Below, piece after piece: positions 47,400 through 55,065 of a stretch of DNA of 64,000 nt. The DNA is from Endomicrobium sp. (GTDB taxonomy: Bacteria > Elusimicrobiota > Endomicrobiia > Endomicrobiales > Endomicrobiaceae): assembly GCA_031273925.1 (NCBI GenBank), contig JAISQW010000004.1, positions 1 through 64,000 on the forward strand, written 5' to 3'. Numbering within the stretch: the first letter of the stretch is position 1; each line of letters opens with the position of its first letter. The position numbers and the translations under genes were made by a program. The notes under the pieces are model-generated. The model searched no databases and was not told where the DNA came from. It worked only from the letters and a program-made list of their open reading frames with translations.

Positions 47400-47507
47400 A
47401 ATATGAGTTTATTATTTTAATATGTGTTATTTTTAACATAAATTATATCTATAATACGTTTATTAATTGGTTGTTCCTTTTATAAGGAGACAAAAGGAGT
47501 AAAAGAA

Positions 47508-48167
47508 ATGTTATTTAATTTAGAAAATATAAATATACTTAATATAAGTGAGTATATTTTTTACATTATTTTAGTAATTTCAATATTTTCAGTAGCAGTT
47601 ATTTGTTTTAAAATTTTTGAATTTTATAAAAAATCAAGGATTAAAAGGGATTATTTTATACCTAAATTGATAAAAAAAATTAAAGAAGATAATATTGATA
47701 GTGCTATAGATTTTTGTAATTCAATAAATTCTCCTATGTCTAGTGTTTCTTTAGTAGGACTTATTATTTTTAATAAAAAAGGAGAATATGGCACTATTAT
47801 TAAAGCTATGAAAAGAGAAATAATGATTCAGGTAATTAAACTTGAGAAATTTGTTAATATTTTAGGCATATTTGGTAGTACTGTTGTTTATGTAGGTTTA
47901 TTAGGTACAGTTTTAGGAATTATAAAAGCTTTTCATAATATCTCCAAAGTAGGATCCGGTGGTATAAATGTTGTTATTGGTGGGGTTTCAGAAGCTCTTA
48001 TTGCAACGGCTGCAAGTCTTTCCGTTGCAATACCAGCCACAGTAGCGTATAATATCTTTTCAAGAAGTATAGAGAAATTTATTATTAATATGGAATATTG
48101 TATATCAACACTTGAAGATATTTTTAGAAAAAAAAATGATTTATCAAAAAAGAAATATCAAAATTAA
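47508..48167 (+). CDS. ExbB/TolQ/MotA-family proton channel protein
   Basis: Such proteins form the inner-membrane proton-driven motor with ExbD/TolR. The 219 residues have a membrane helix at about 15-35 (YIFYIILVISIFSVAVICF), a cytoplasmic loop, and two more helices with the family motif around LGIFGSTVVYVGLLGTVLGIIKAFHNIS and GGVSEALIATAASLSVAIPATVAYNIF. ExbB and TolQ cannot be told apart here. An AAAAGGAG Shine-Dalgarno is eight bases upstream. Confidence 0.9.
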   Translation: MLFNLENINILNISEYIFYIILVISIFSVAVICFKIFEFYKKSRIKRDYFIPKLIKKIKEDNIDSAIDFCNSINSPMSSVSLVGLIIFNKKGEYGTIIKAMKREIMIQVIKLEKFVNILGIFGSTVVYVGLLGTVLGIIKAFHNISKVGSGGINVVIGGVSEALIATAASLSVAIPATVAYNIFSRSIEKFIINMEYCISTLEDIFRKKNDLSKKKYQN

Positions 48168-48531
48168 TTCCAATATTAATATAACACCATTTGTTGATAT
48201 TGTACTTGTTCTTCTTATTATTTTTATGATAACTACATCCATTGTATATCAAAATATAATAATAGATATTGCAAATACAACAAAAGTCATAAATAATGAT
48301 ATTGATTTGGATATAGAAATTTTTATTTCAAAAGAAGGATTTATTTACATAAAAAATAAACTAATTCAAAATCATAAACTTGAAAAAACTATGCGAAAGT
48401 TATTTACTGCTTCTTCTAATAAAAGTAATATAGTTATAAATGCTGATGAAATGTGTGAGTATGATTGTATAATGCAATTTATAAACAAAGCTAAAAAAGC
48501 TGGAGCAAAAAATGTTATATTACGTACATAA
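48136..48531 (+). CDS. ExbD/TolR-family protein
   Basis: The partner of the upstream ExbB/TolQ protein. It has a single membrane helix with the conserved Asp that carries protons (NITPFVDIVLVLLIIFMITTSI, in the pattern TPLVDVMLVLLIIFM), then a periplasmic domain with EIFISKEGFIYIKNK and NIVINADEMCEYDCIMQFINKAKKAGAKNVILRT. I prefer ATG 48136 over the track's 48112, because it begins nearer the helix and lessens the overlap with the upstream gene (32 bases remain). No TonB, TolA, TolB or Pal gene is nearby. Confidence 0.9.
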   Translation: MIYQKRNIKINSNINITPFVDIVLVLLIIFMITTSIVYQNIIIDIANTTKVINNDIDLDIEIFISKEGFIYIKNKLIQNHKLEKTMRKLFTASSNKSNIVINADEMCEYDCIMQFINKAKKAGAKNVILRT

Positions 48532-48556
48532 AAAATTAAGTTTTTTTTGTAAATAA

Positions 48557-48585
48557 TTGACATAAAAATAATATTATTGTACAAT
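48557..48585 (+). promoter_or_regulatory. Strong promoter of the infC-rpmI-rplT operon
   Basis: A perfect TTGACA (48557-48562), an ideal 17-base spacer and TACAAT (48580-48585). It lies 26 bases after the ExbD stop. The transcript would have a leader of about 80 bases before infC. Confidence 0.7.
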
Positions 48586-48594
48586 CTATAGTCG

Positions 48595-48647
48595 ATAAGT
48601 AAAAGTATGCGATTAAAGTTTAGTTTATTTGCTTATAATTTTTTTTT
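48595..48647 (+). promoter_or_regulatory. Terminator-like hairpin in the infC leader (possible attenuator)
   Basis: ATAAGTAAA (48595-48603) pairs with TTTGCTTAT (48628-48636) over nine positions with one U-G pair. Two bases later comes a run of nine T (48639-48647). This sits between promoter and infC, where L20-controlled or IF3-controlled attenuation is known in other bacteria. The stem is AT-rich and the loop is 24 bases, so the call is tentative. Confidence 0.4.
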
Positions 48648-48673
48648 GTTTTAATAAATTTTAGGTATTTAAA

Positions 48674-49210
48674 ATGGAGGGAATTGTAGAAAAAAGAAAA
48701 TTTTGTATAAATCAGTTTATTAAAGCAATTGACGTAAGACTTATTGATTCTAATGGCACAATGATAGGAATAGTAAAAACAAGTGATGCTTTGGTTTTGG
48801 CACAATCAAAAAGTTTAGATTTAGTTGAAATTTCTCCACGAGCTAATCCGCCGATTTGCAAGATAGTTAGTTTTGCTAAATTTAAATATGAATTAAATAA
48901 AAAAAATAAGGAATCAATTAGAAAACAAAAAATTTCTCATGTTAAAGAAATTAGAATTAGATCGCGTATTGGTTGTCATGATCTGGAAGTTAAAATTAGG
49001 CGTGCTAGAGATTTTATAATTAATGGAGATAAAGTACAAATTACTGCTATGTTTTCAGGTAGAGAAATGCAGCATAAAGATTTAGGAGTTAAAGTTATGA
49101 ATAAAATGGTGGCAGCATTATCTGATGTTGCAGAATTAGATGGAAAAATTTCTTCGATAGGTACGAGGGTATTTTTAGTTTTGGGTCCAAGAAAAAATAA
49201 AAAAGAATAG
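48674..49210 (+). CDS. infC: Translation initiation factor IF-3
   Basis: IF-3 keeps the 30S subunit free and proofreads start codons. The N-domain has VRLIDSNGTMIGIVKTSDALVLAQSKSLDLVEISPRANPPICKI and the C-domain KEIRIRSRIGCHDLEVKIRRARDFI and VTAMFSGREMQHKDLG-like ITAMFSGREMQHKDLG. Length 178 aa is standard. The start is ATG, unlike the autoregulatory AUU of E. coli infC. Confidence 0.97.
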   Translation: MEGIVEKRKFCINQFIKAIDVRLIDSNGTMIGIVKTSDALVLAQSKSLDLVEISPRANPPICKIVSFAKFKYELNKKNKESIRKQKISHVKEIRIRSRIGCHDLEVKIRRARDFIINGDKVQITAMFSGREMQHKDLGVKVMNKMVAALSDVAELDGKISSIGTRVFLVLGPRKNKKE

Positions 49211-49248
49211 TATTATGTTTTATACTGCTATAATTAAAAGGATATATA

Positions 49249-49440
49249 ATGAAAACACATAGTGGAGCAAAAAAACGTTTTAGAATTACTAAAATGAATA
49301 AAGTAAAATACAAAAAACCTGGACAAAGACATCTTATGATAGGTGATTCTGGCAATCAAAACAGAAAATCTAGGAAAGCTGTTTTTGTTACAAAAGCTGA
49401 CATGAAAACAATGCTTAAAATAATGCCATATAGTTTTTAA
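49249..49440 (+). CDS. rpmI: 50S ribosomal protein L35
   Basis: L35 is a small basic 50S protein. The 63 residues begin MKTHSGAKKRFRITKMNKVKY and contain RHLMIGDSGNQNRKSRKAVFVTKADMKTMLKIMPY, the family pattern (KTKSGAKKRFKxT ... RHxLxxKSxKRKRxLR). AAGGA precedes the ATG. It lies between infC and rplT as in nearly all bacteria. Confidence 0.95.
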   Translation: MKTHSGAKKRFRITKMNKVKYKKPGQRHLMIGDSGNQNRKSRKAVFVTKADMKTMLKIMPYSF

Positions 49441-49470
49441 TAGTATTATTTTAATTAGGAGATTTTGTAA

Positions 49471-49821
49471 ATGCGAGTAAAGAATGCTGTATATACAAGA
49501 CAAAGAAAAAAAAGAATATTTAGACTTGCAAAGGGTTACTATGCTTCAAAAAGAAATCGTTGGAGAATGGCTGTACAACAAGTAGAAAAATCACTTGCTT
49601 ATTCTTATTCTGGGAGAAGAGATAAGAAGGCTAACTTTAGAAAGCTCTGGATAGTTCGTTTAAATGCTGCAGTGAGAGAGGAAGGGATATCTTACAATAA
49701 TTTTGTTTCATGTCTAAAAAAAGCTAATATAATAATAAATAGAAAAATGCTTGCAGAAGTGGCAGTTAAGGATGCGTTAGTATTTAAAAATCTTATACAG
49801 ATTATAAAACCTAAACTATAA
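49471..49821 (+). CDS. rplT: 50S ribosomal protein L20
   Basis: L20 is essential early in 50S assembly and is the usual autoregulator of this operon. It has MRVKNAVYTRQRKKRIFRLAKGYYASKRNRWRMAVQQVEKSLAYSYSGRRDKKANFRKLWIVRLNAAVREEG, the diagnostic pattern. Length 116 aa is typical. AGGAG lies ten bases upstream of the ATG. Confidence 0.97.
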   Translation: MRVKNAVYTRQRKKRIFRLAKGYYASKRNRWRMAVQQVEKSLAYSYSGRRDKKANFRKLWIVRLNAAVREEGISYNNFVSCLKKANIIINRKMLAEVAVKDALVFKNLIQIIKPKL

Positions 49822-49931
49822 ACATATTTAGTGATATTAGTTTTTGATTATCGTTGTTTAGTTTATAAAGTAATAAAATAACATCAAAAATATGTTAAAT
49901 TTAAAAGTATATTTTTTATGGAGAGAGATTT

Positions 49932-50984
49932 TTGGATATTGTAAATATTAACGAGTTGATAGGTAACATTGAATTATTTGTTAACAAAATTTGTGGTAAA
50001 ATAAAAAAATCTGACATTAAAGAACTTCGTATTTTAAAAACTAAGTGTTTTGGTAAAAATGGAATAATAACTAATTTTTCAAAATCTTTGCCACAGTATA
50101 ATGTAAGTGATAGAAAAAAATTTGGATTACAATTAAATAAGGCAAAAAAAATTCTTGAAGATGCTATAGTAAAAAGAATAGAAAAAAGTAAGAGTGTTTA
50201 TCGTGATAGTGAACCACATCATGAAAAATTAAGTTATTCTAAGGATTTTTGTTTTCCGTTTCCTAAAGGTAGTCTTCATCCTATTATTCAGACTATACAA
50301 GATATAATCGCTATATTTAAATCTCTAGGATTTGCAGTAGTTGATGGCCCTGAATTGGAAACTGATTGGTATAATTTTGAAGCATTGAACATTCCTGAAG
50401 ATCATCCATCAAGAGATGTACAAGATACCTTTTATCTTAATGAAAATGGCATAAAAAAATTACTAAGAACACATACTTCACCTGGACAAATACATATCAT
50501 GGAAAAACAGTTGCCTCCTATTAAAATTATTGTTCCTGGAAGAGTTTATAGAAATGAAACATCGGATGCTTCTCATTCATCTATTTTTTATCAGATTGAA
50601 GGGCTTGAAATTAGTGAAAACATAACTTTTATGGATTTAAAGGCAGTACTTGTAGAATTTATAAATAGATTTTTTATGTCAGAGTTAAATTTGCGTTTTA
50701 GACCGTCATACTTTCAATTCACAGAACCATCTGCAGAAGTTGATATTCAATGTAATTTTTGTAAAGGAAAAGGTTGTAAAATATGTAAAAATTTGGGATG
50801 GATGGAAGTACTAGGTTGTGGAATGGTACATCCTAATGTTTTAAAATCTGTTAATTATGATTTTCAAAAATATATTGGATATGCTTTTGGAATAGGTGTC
50901 GAAAGAATAACAATGTTAAAACATAATATAAATGATATACGTTTGTTTTATGAAAATGATTTACGATTTTTAAAACAGTTTTAA
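49932..50984 (+). CDS. pheS: Phenylalanyl-tRNA synthetase alpha subunit
   Basis: PheS is the catalytic subunit of the tetrameric enzyme. After an N-terminal coiled coil come the class II motifs: GSLHPIIQTIQDIIAIFKSLGFAVVDGPELETDWYNFEALNIPEDHPSRD, LLRTHTSPGQI, PGRVYRNETSDASHSSIFYQIEGL (motif 2) and YAFGIGVERITMLK (motif 3). The start is TTG 49932 with a GGAGAGAG six bases upstream. A large palindrome spans its stop codon. Length 350 aa. Confidence 0.96.
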   Translation: MDIVNINELIGNIELFVNKICGKIKKSDIKELRILKTKCFGKNGIITNFSKSLPQYNVSDRKKFGLQLNKAKKILEDAIVKRIEKSKSVYRDSEPHHEKLSYSKDFCFPFPKGSLHPIIQTIQDIIAIFKSLGFAVVDGPELETDWYNFEALNIPEDHPSRDVQDTFYLNENGIKKLLRTHTSPGQIHIMEKQLPPIKIIVPGRVYRNETSDASHSSIFYQIEGLEISENITFMDLKAVLVEFINRFFMSELNLRFRPSYFQFTEPSAEVDIQCNFCKGKGCKICKNLGWMEVLGCGMVHPNVLKSVNYDFQKYIGYAFGIGVERITMLKHNINDIRLFYENDLRFLKQF

Positions 50985-50995
50985 AAATCGTAAAT
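50959..50995 (+). repeat. Long palindrome across the pheS stop codon
   Basis: The arms ATTTACGATTTTTAAAAC (50959-50976) and GTTTTAAAAATCGTAAAT (50978-50995) are exact reverse complements with one central base. That is 18 of 18 arm positions. It covers the last seven codons and the stop of pheS. No T run follows. As RNA it would make a very stable hairpin for AT-rich sequence, 35 bases before the pheT start. Confidence 0.85.
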
Positions 50996-51030
50996 TGTAT
51001 ACATTAATATCAAGAAAAATAACATAAAAA

Positions 51031-53394
51031 ATGAAAATATCATACAATTGGATTAGAAAATTTACTAATTTTAGAATAACACCTAATGAACTTTGTAGTT
51101 TACTTATTTCTATAGGATTTGAAACATCTATTGTTTCAAATAAACGTTCTTGGACAAATATAGTTTCAGCAAAAATAATAGATATATCTAAACATCCTAA
51201 TGCAAATAAATTATTTTTATGTAAAGTGACTGATGGTAATAAAGAATATTCTGTAATATGTGGAGCAAAAAATATTGCTATAGGACAAATTGTACCATTT
51301 GCAAAAATAGGTGCTACTTTAAAAGACATTAAAGTAAAAAAAAATAAAATAAGAGGATTAGATTCTAATGGCATAATATGTTCTGCTGAAGAATTAGAGT
51401 TAGAAGTATCATCAAAGGGAATTTTAATTTTAAATACAGATACAAATTTAGGTGAACCTCTAGAAAATATTTTTGATAAAAATGACACAATCTTTGAGAT
51501 AGAAGTAATGACTAATAGAGGTGATTGTTTAAGTCATTTGGGTATAGCTAGAGAAATTAGTGCTAAATTACAAAAAAAAATATTTTTACCTGCATTAAAA
51601 GTATTTAGTGTTCCACGTGTTATTCAGTCATCTATTACTATTGAAGTAAAATCTGATTTGTGTTTACGTTATATAGGAAGCTTTATAACGGATGTTAAAA
51701 TTAAAACATCTCCTAATTGGCTTATGTGTGCTTTACAAAAAAATGGCCTTAAATCAATTAATAATGTAGTTGATATAACTAATTATGTTATGTTAGAATT
51801 AGGGCAACCATTACATGTTTTTGATGCATCTAAACTTTGTTCGAATAAAATTATTATAAGAAATGCTATTGATAACGAAAAAATATTTGCTCTTGATGAT
51901 AAAGAATACATTCTGGATACTGAAATGCTTGTGACATCAGATTTGCAAAAACCAATTGCTATATCAGGAATAATTGGGGGTAAATATTCAAGTGTTGATA
52001 ATAAAACTACAACCGTGTTTATAGAGAGTGGAATTTTTGATGCTAATTCAATAAGAAAAACTTCAAAAAAATTACATCTTTCAACTGATTCTTCATATAG
52101 ATTTGAACGAAAATTGGATTGGAATATGTCTAAATTTGCTATGTTGAGAGCAATAAGTTTAATAATTGATATTGCTGGTGGAAATCTAAAAATATTGAAA
52201 GATATTAAAAATATTAAATATAAGAAAACGCAAATTATTTTAGAAATCGATAAAATATTCAAAGTTTTGGGATATACCATTGAAATAGATGAAATAAAAA
52301 AAATTTTAATTTTTCTCGGTATAGATATACAGTTAAAAGGTAATATTTTTTTTTGTACTGTTCCATCTTGGCGTAATGACATAAAGTTTGATGTAGATTT
52401 AATTGAAGAGATAGTAAGAATAAAAGGTTACGATACTGTACCATATGTAAAAAACAATAAATATTCAACGTATATTGTAAATAATGCATTTATTCCAACA
52501 ATTATTGAAAAATTAAGAATAAAATTGAGCGAGCTTGGATTTAGTGAAGTTTTAAATTATACCTTTGTTGAAATTAGAGATTTAGAAAAATTTGATTTAA
52601 AATATTATTATAAAATTTTAAATCCTGTATCTAAAGAAAATGAAGTTTTAAGACCGTCTTTACTTTTGGGTTTATATAAAAATTTATTACTGAATATTGG
52701 ACATGGATCTGAAACTGTGACTTTATTTGAATATGGCAAAATATTTAATAAATTTGGTGAAAGAAAAGCATTTGCGATGATAATGTATGGTAGAGTATGG
52801 CAAGAGTGGTGTTTTTGGACAGAAAAAAAAATTGATTCTGTGTATGATTTTTACTTTGGTTGTGGTGTAGTAAGAAAAATTTTGCAATTATCAAATAAAT
52901 TTATTATTACTAAAAATTCTTCCATAAAAAAATATTTTCGTTCTGAGCAAACAGCAGCTATTACTTATAATGGTAAGAATGTTGGACAATTTGGTATTTT
53001 AAATCCTTTTATTATTGATAAAATGAAATATGATATATTTTATTTTGAAATTTTAACAAATGAAATTGAAGAAAATTATACTGAGGAAATAGTTTTTTAT
53101 AAAACGTATTCTAAATTTCCTATAGTAAAAAGGGATATTTCGATTGTTGCAGATAAAACTTTGAAATTTGAAAAAATTGAAAGTATATTCAAAAATATTG
53201 TTGATACAAATAATATTTTAAAAACATATTCGCTTTTTTCTATTTATATATTAAATAAAAGTAAGTTATGTTATTCATTCAGACTATCTTATGGTAGTAA
53301 TAGTAAAACATTGACAGATAAAGAAGTTACTGAAGATATGAATATGTTGTTGAAGAAATTAGATAAAGAATTAAAAGTAAAATTAAGAAAATAA
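51031..53394 (+). CDS. pheT: Phenylalanyl-tRNA synthetase beta subunit
   Basis: PheT binds tRNA-Phe and edits mischarged tyrosine. The N-terminal tRNA-binding OB-fold has IIDISKHPNANKLFLCKVTDGNKEYSVICGAKNIAIGQIVPFAKIGATL. The B3/B4 editing region has NNVVDITNYVMLELGQPLHVFDASKL, and the C-terminal ferredoxin-fold anticodon domain includes FYKTYSKFPIVKRDISIVAD. Full length at 787 residues. It follows pheS by 46 bases. Confidence 0.97.
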   Translation: MKISYNWIRKFTNFRITPNELCSLLISIGFETSIVSNKRSWTNIVSAKIIDISKHPNANKLFLCKVTDGNKEYSVICGAKNIAIGQIVPFAKIGATLKDIKVKKNKIRGLDSNGIICSAEELELEVSSKGILILNTDTNLGEPLENIFDKNDTIFEIEVMTNRGDCLSHLGIAREISAKLQKKIFLPALKVFSVPRVIQSSITIEVKSDLCLRYIGSFITDVKIKTSPNWLMCALQKNGLKSINNVVDITNYVMLELGQPLHVFDASKLCSNKIIIRNAIDNEKIFALDDKEYILDTEMLVTSDLQKPIAISGIIGGKYSSVDNKTTTVFIESGIFDANSIRKTSKKLHLSTDSSYRFERKLDWNMSKFAMLRAISLIIDIAGGNLKILKDIKNIKYKKTQIILEIDKIFKVLGYTIEIDEIKKILIFLGIDIQLKGNIFFCTVPSWRNDIKFDVDLIEEIVRIKGYDTVPYVKNNKYSTYIVNNAFIPTIIEKLRIKLSELGFSEVLNYTFVEIRDLEKFDLKYYYKILNPVSKENEVLRPSLLLGLYKNLLLNIGHGSETVTLFEYGKIFNKFGERKAFAMIMYGRVWQEWCFWTEKKIDSVYDFYFGCGVVRKILQLSNKFIITKNSSIKKYFRSEQTAAITYNGKNVGQFGILNPFIIDKMKYDIFYFEILTNEIEENYTEEIVFYKTYSKFPIVKRDISIVADKTLKFEKIESIFKNIVDTNNILKTYSLFSIYILNKSKLCYSFRLSYGSNSKTLTDKEVTEDMNMLLKKLDKELKVKLRK

Positions 53395-53447
53395 TTTTTA
53401 TGAATTATATATTTATTATGGATTGTTTTTTTAAAAAAATAAATTAT

Positions 53448-53476
53448 TTGACAATTTTGCATAGAAATTGTAAAAC
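53448..53476 (+). promoter_or_regulatory. Promoter placed for a leaderless zapB-like transcript
   Basis: A perfect TTGACA (53448-53453), 17 bases, then TAAAAC (53471-53476). The expected transcript start falls about seven bases on, at the ATG of the next gene (53483). There is no Shine-Dalgarno before that ATG. Confidence 0.45.
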
Positions 53477-53482
53477 GAAAAC

Positions 53483-53716
53483 ATGGGAAATGATGTTGAG
53501 GTTCTTTTTTTAAAAGTTAAAGAGACTATAGTAAAGTTTAGAAAACTTGTAAATGAAAACAATAAGCTGAAACTAGAATTGGAATATTTAAAAAAGGAAA
53601 AGGAAAAAACCAAAAAACAAGTTGCTGAATACTTAATGTTTAAAAAAAATATTGATGAAGTTGTTATGAAAATTGAGAAAATTATAAGAAAAATTGATGC
53701 AACAAAAAGTTTATGA
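53483..53716 (+). CDS. Small coiled-coil protein, ZapB-like
   Basis: The 77-residue product is nearly all coiled coil (KETIVKFRKLVNENNKLKLELEYLKKEKEKTKKQVAEYL), highly charged, with no membrane segment. Size and position directly before zapA suggest a ZapB-like divisome protein that binds ZapA at the Z ring, but sequence alone cannot prove this. The stop overlaps the possible zapA ATG at 53713. It may be translated from a leaderless mRNA. Confidence 0.7.
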   Translation: MGNDVEVLFLKVKETIVKFRKLVNENNKLKLELEYLKKEKEKTKKQVAEYLMFKKNIDEVVMKIEKIIRKIDATKSL

Positions 53717-54009
53717 TTATGAATAAAATCTATGAAAGAGTTATGGGAAGAGATATAGAGTTTAATGTAGAAAACATAGATAGATTAAGTTTTGATGGTG
53801 TTGTGAATTTTGTAAATGAAGAATGGATGGAAGTAAAAAAAGAAAATTCAAGTATTCCTGACACACAAAAAATAGCGGTTTTAACAGCTGTAAAAATAGC
53901 AATGAAATTATTTAAGCTAAAAGATTTGCAGAAAAATAATGTTGATAACTATGAAAAAAAAATAGATGATCTCATAAAACAGTTGGATGATTTATATCAT
54001 ATAAGTTAG
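53713..54009 (+). CDS. zapA: Cell division protein ZapA
   Basis: ZapA crosslinks FtsZ protofilaments. The 98-residue protein has an N-terminal beta domain (VMGRDIEFNVENIDRLSF) and the ZapA hallmark IPDTQKIAVLTAVKIAMKLFKLKDLQ (family: DTxKLAVLAALNIAxEL), then a coiled coil ending IDDLIKQLDDLYHIS. It may start at ATG 53713 (overlapping the previous stop) or ATG 53719. The second ATG is part of a long inverted repeat with the sequence just after the stop codon. Confidence 0.87.
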   Translation: MIMNKIYERVMGRDIEFNVENIDRLSFDGVVNFVNEEWMEVKKENSSIPDTQKIAVLTAVKIAMKLFKLKDLQKNNVDNYEKKIDDLIKQLDDLYHIS

Positions 54010-54043
54010 TTATTCATTAATTCTTTTATAGATTTTATTCATA
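53718..54043. repeat. Inverted repeat enclosing zapA (start codon pairs with 3' flank)
   Basis: Bases 53718-53743 (TATGAATAAAATCTATGAAA... to ...GAGTTA) can pair without interruption with 54018-54043. That is 26 consecutive RNA pairs, of which two are G-U. The left arm contains the zapA ATG at 53719; the right arm begins eight bases after the zapA stop. Confidence 0.75.
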
Positions 54044-54228
54044 TCTTTACAGTATCTTTCCAATTTTTTGTCATATAAAATACTAATAAGCAGTATTTTA
54101 TCTGTTATTTTAATAATATATCTTGTAAAAAACAAGGTAAGATTTATATAATTATTAGAGTGTACTAATAGTATTTTTGGTATTAAATAACAAAAAAGTT
54201 CTGTAAAACTGTTTTCAAATAAAGATAC
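54010..54228 (-). pseudogene. Antisense open reading frame without a start codon (possible gene remnant)
   Basis: On the minus strand, 72 codons are open before a TAA at 54010-54012. They read, toward the end, ITDKILLISILYDKKLERYC then KDMNKIYKRINE. There is no ATG, GTG or TTG except the ATG ten codons from the end, and it is bounded upstream by a stop. An open run of this length is unlikely by chance in DNA with so many TAA/TTA triplets. I do not recognise the family. It would be the only minus-strand coding trace in the window. Confidence 0.4.
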
Positions 54229-54337
54229 TTAAAAAAAATTAAATTTTAAATTAATGATTGAAGTCTTATTTGCATAAAGATTTTATAATGAAACTGTTTG
54301 TTAGATCTTTTTTATTTATAAAAGATAGTAATAAAAA
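54010..54337. other. 328-base gap between zapA and fau; hairpins, possible small-RNA site
   Basis: No intact gene. It holds an exact hairpin (ATAAAATACT / AGTATTTTAT, 54075-54101, seven-base loop) and an imperfect one built on TAATAAT / ATTATTA with inner pairs (54111-54157). In gamma-proteobacteria the 6S RNA gene lies exactly between zapA and fau (ygfA). I could not recognise a 6S secondary structure, so this is only a positional hint. A TATAAT at 54284-54289 may belong to a fau promoter. Confidence 0.4.
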
Positions 54338-54931
54338 ATGTTTATGTACGAATATTCAAAATTTAAAAAAAGTAAAATAAGAGCTAAATTTTTGAGCTTA
54401 AGGAAAAAAATAAGTTTTATCTCTGCTATTGAATCTAGTATTGATATTTTTTTTAAGATCAAGAAACTTTCTTTATATAAGAAAGCAAAAGTGATTATGT
54501 TTTATGTATCTTCCGGTTTTGAAGTCATAACTGATTTTATGATAAAATTATCTATTAAAGAAGGAAAAAATATTGTTGTACCAATTATAGTAAATTCTAC
54601 AAACAAACAAATGTTGTCTATAAAAATAACAAAATTTGAAGATTTATTAAAATCAGTTTATGGCATTAGACAACCAAAAATGGATTTTAATAATATTATA
54701 GAAAAAGATTGTATAGATCTAATTTTTGTACCTGGTGTTGTCTTCGATTTGTTTGGATATAGAATGGGTTACGGTAAAGGTTATTATGATAGATGGCTTA
54801 GGGATATACCAATTTCAAAAACAATAGGGCTTGCTTATAGTTTTCAAATCATAAATAAACTACCTATTGACAAACATGATGTACCAATAGGTATGATAAT
54901 TACTGAAAAAAAAGTTATTATTAGAAAATAA
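54338..54931 (+). CDS. fau: 5-formyltetrahydrofolate cyclo-ligase
   Basis: The enzyme converts 5-formyl-THF to 5,10-methenyl-THF with ATP, returning inhibitory folate to use. The signature is VPGVVFDLFGYRMGYGKGYYDRWL, with VIMFYVSSGFEV earlier (family: Y...EVdT) and the C-terminal LPIDKHDVPIGMIITEKKVI (usual HDxxxDxIxTE, here HDVPIGMIITE). Length 197 aa. ATG at 54338 or 54344. It fits the folate one-carbon enzymes gcvT and metH in the window. Confidence 0.93.
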   Translation: MFMYEYSKFKKSKIRAKFLSLRKKISFISAIESSIDIFFKIKKLSLYKKAKVIMFYVSSGFEVITDFMIKLSIKEGKNIVVPIIVNSTNKQMLSIKITKFEDLLKSVYGIRQPKMDFNNIIEKDCIDLIFVPGVVFDLFGYRMGYGKGYYDRWLRDIPISKTIGLAYSFQIINKLPIDKHDVPIGMIITEKKVIIRK

Positions 54932-55000
54932 TATGTGTTTATTGTTTTACATATAAAATATTTCAGAGTATAATTAATATGAAAATAAAATAGGAAAATC

Positions 55001-55029
55001 TTGTGCATCATCTGTACATCTTGTATAAT
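55001..55029 (+). promoter_or_regulatory. Candidate promoter of rny
   Basis: TTGTGC (55001-55006), 17 bases, then a perfect TATAAT (55024-55029), 36 bases before the rny start. The -35 matches only in TTG. Confidence 0.45.
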
Positions 55030-55065
55030 TAGCAATATGTAATATATAAAAAGGGGTACGATGTG

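Noticed and set aside
47450-47455. TATAAT before the ExbB/TolQ gene
   Set aside because: The -10 is perfect but the -35 (TTATTT) is poor, so I left it out of the feature list.
49821-49896. Nine-base inverted repeat AACATATTT / AAATATGTT before pheS
   Set aside because: Arms are 58 bases apart and A/T only; could easily be chance.
51783-52382. 199-codon minus-strand ORF opposite pheT
   Set aside because: It is the longest antisense ORF, but pheT is full-length and clearly conserved across it, so this is a frame shadow.
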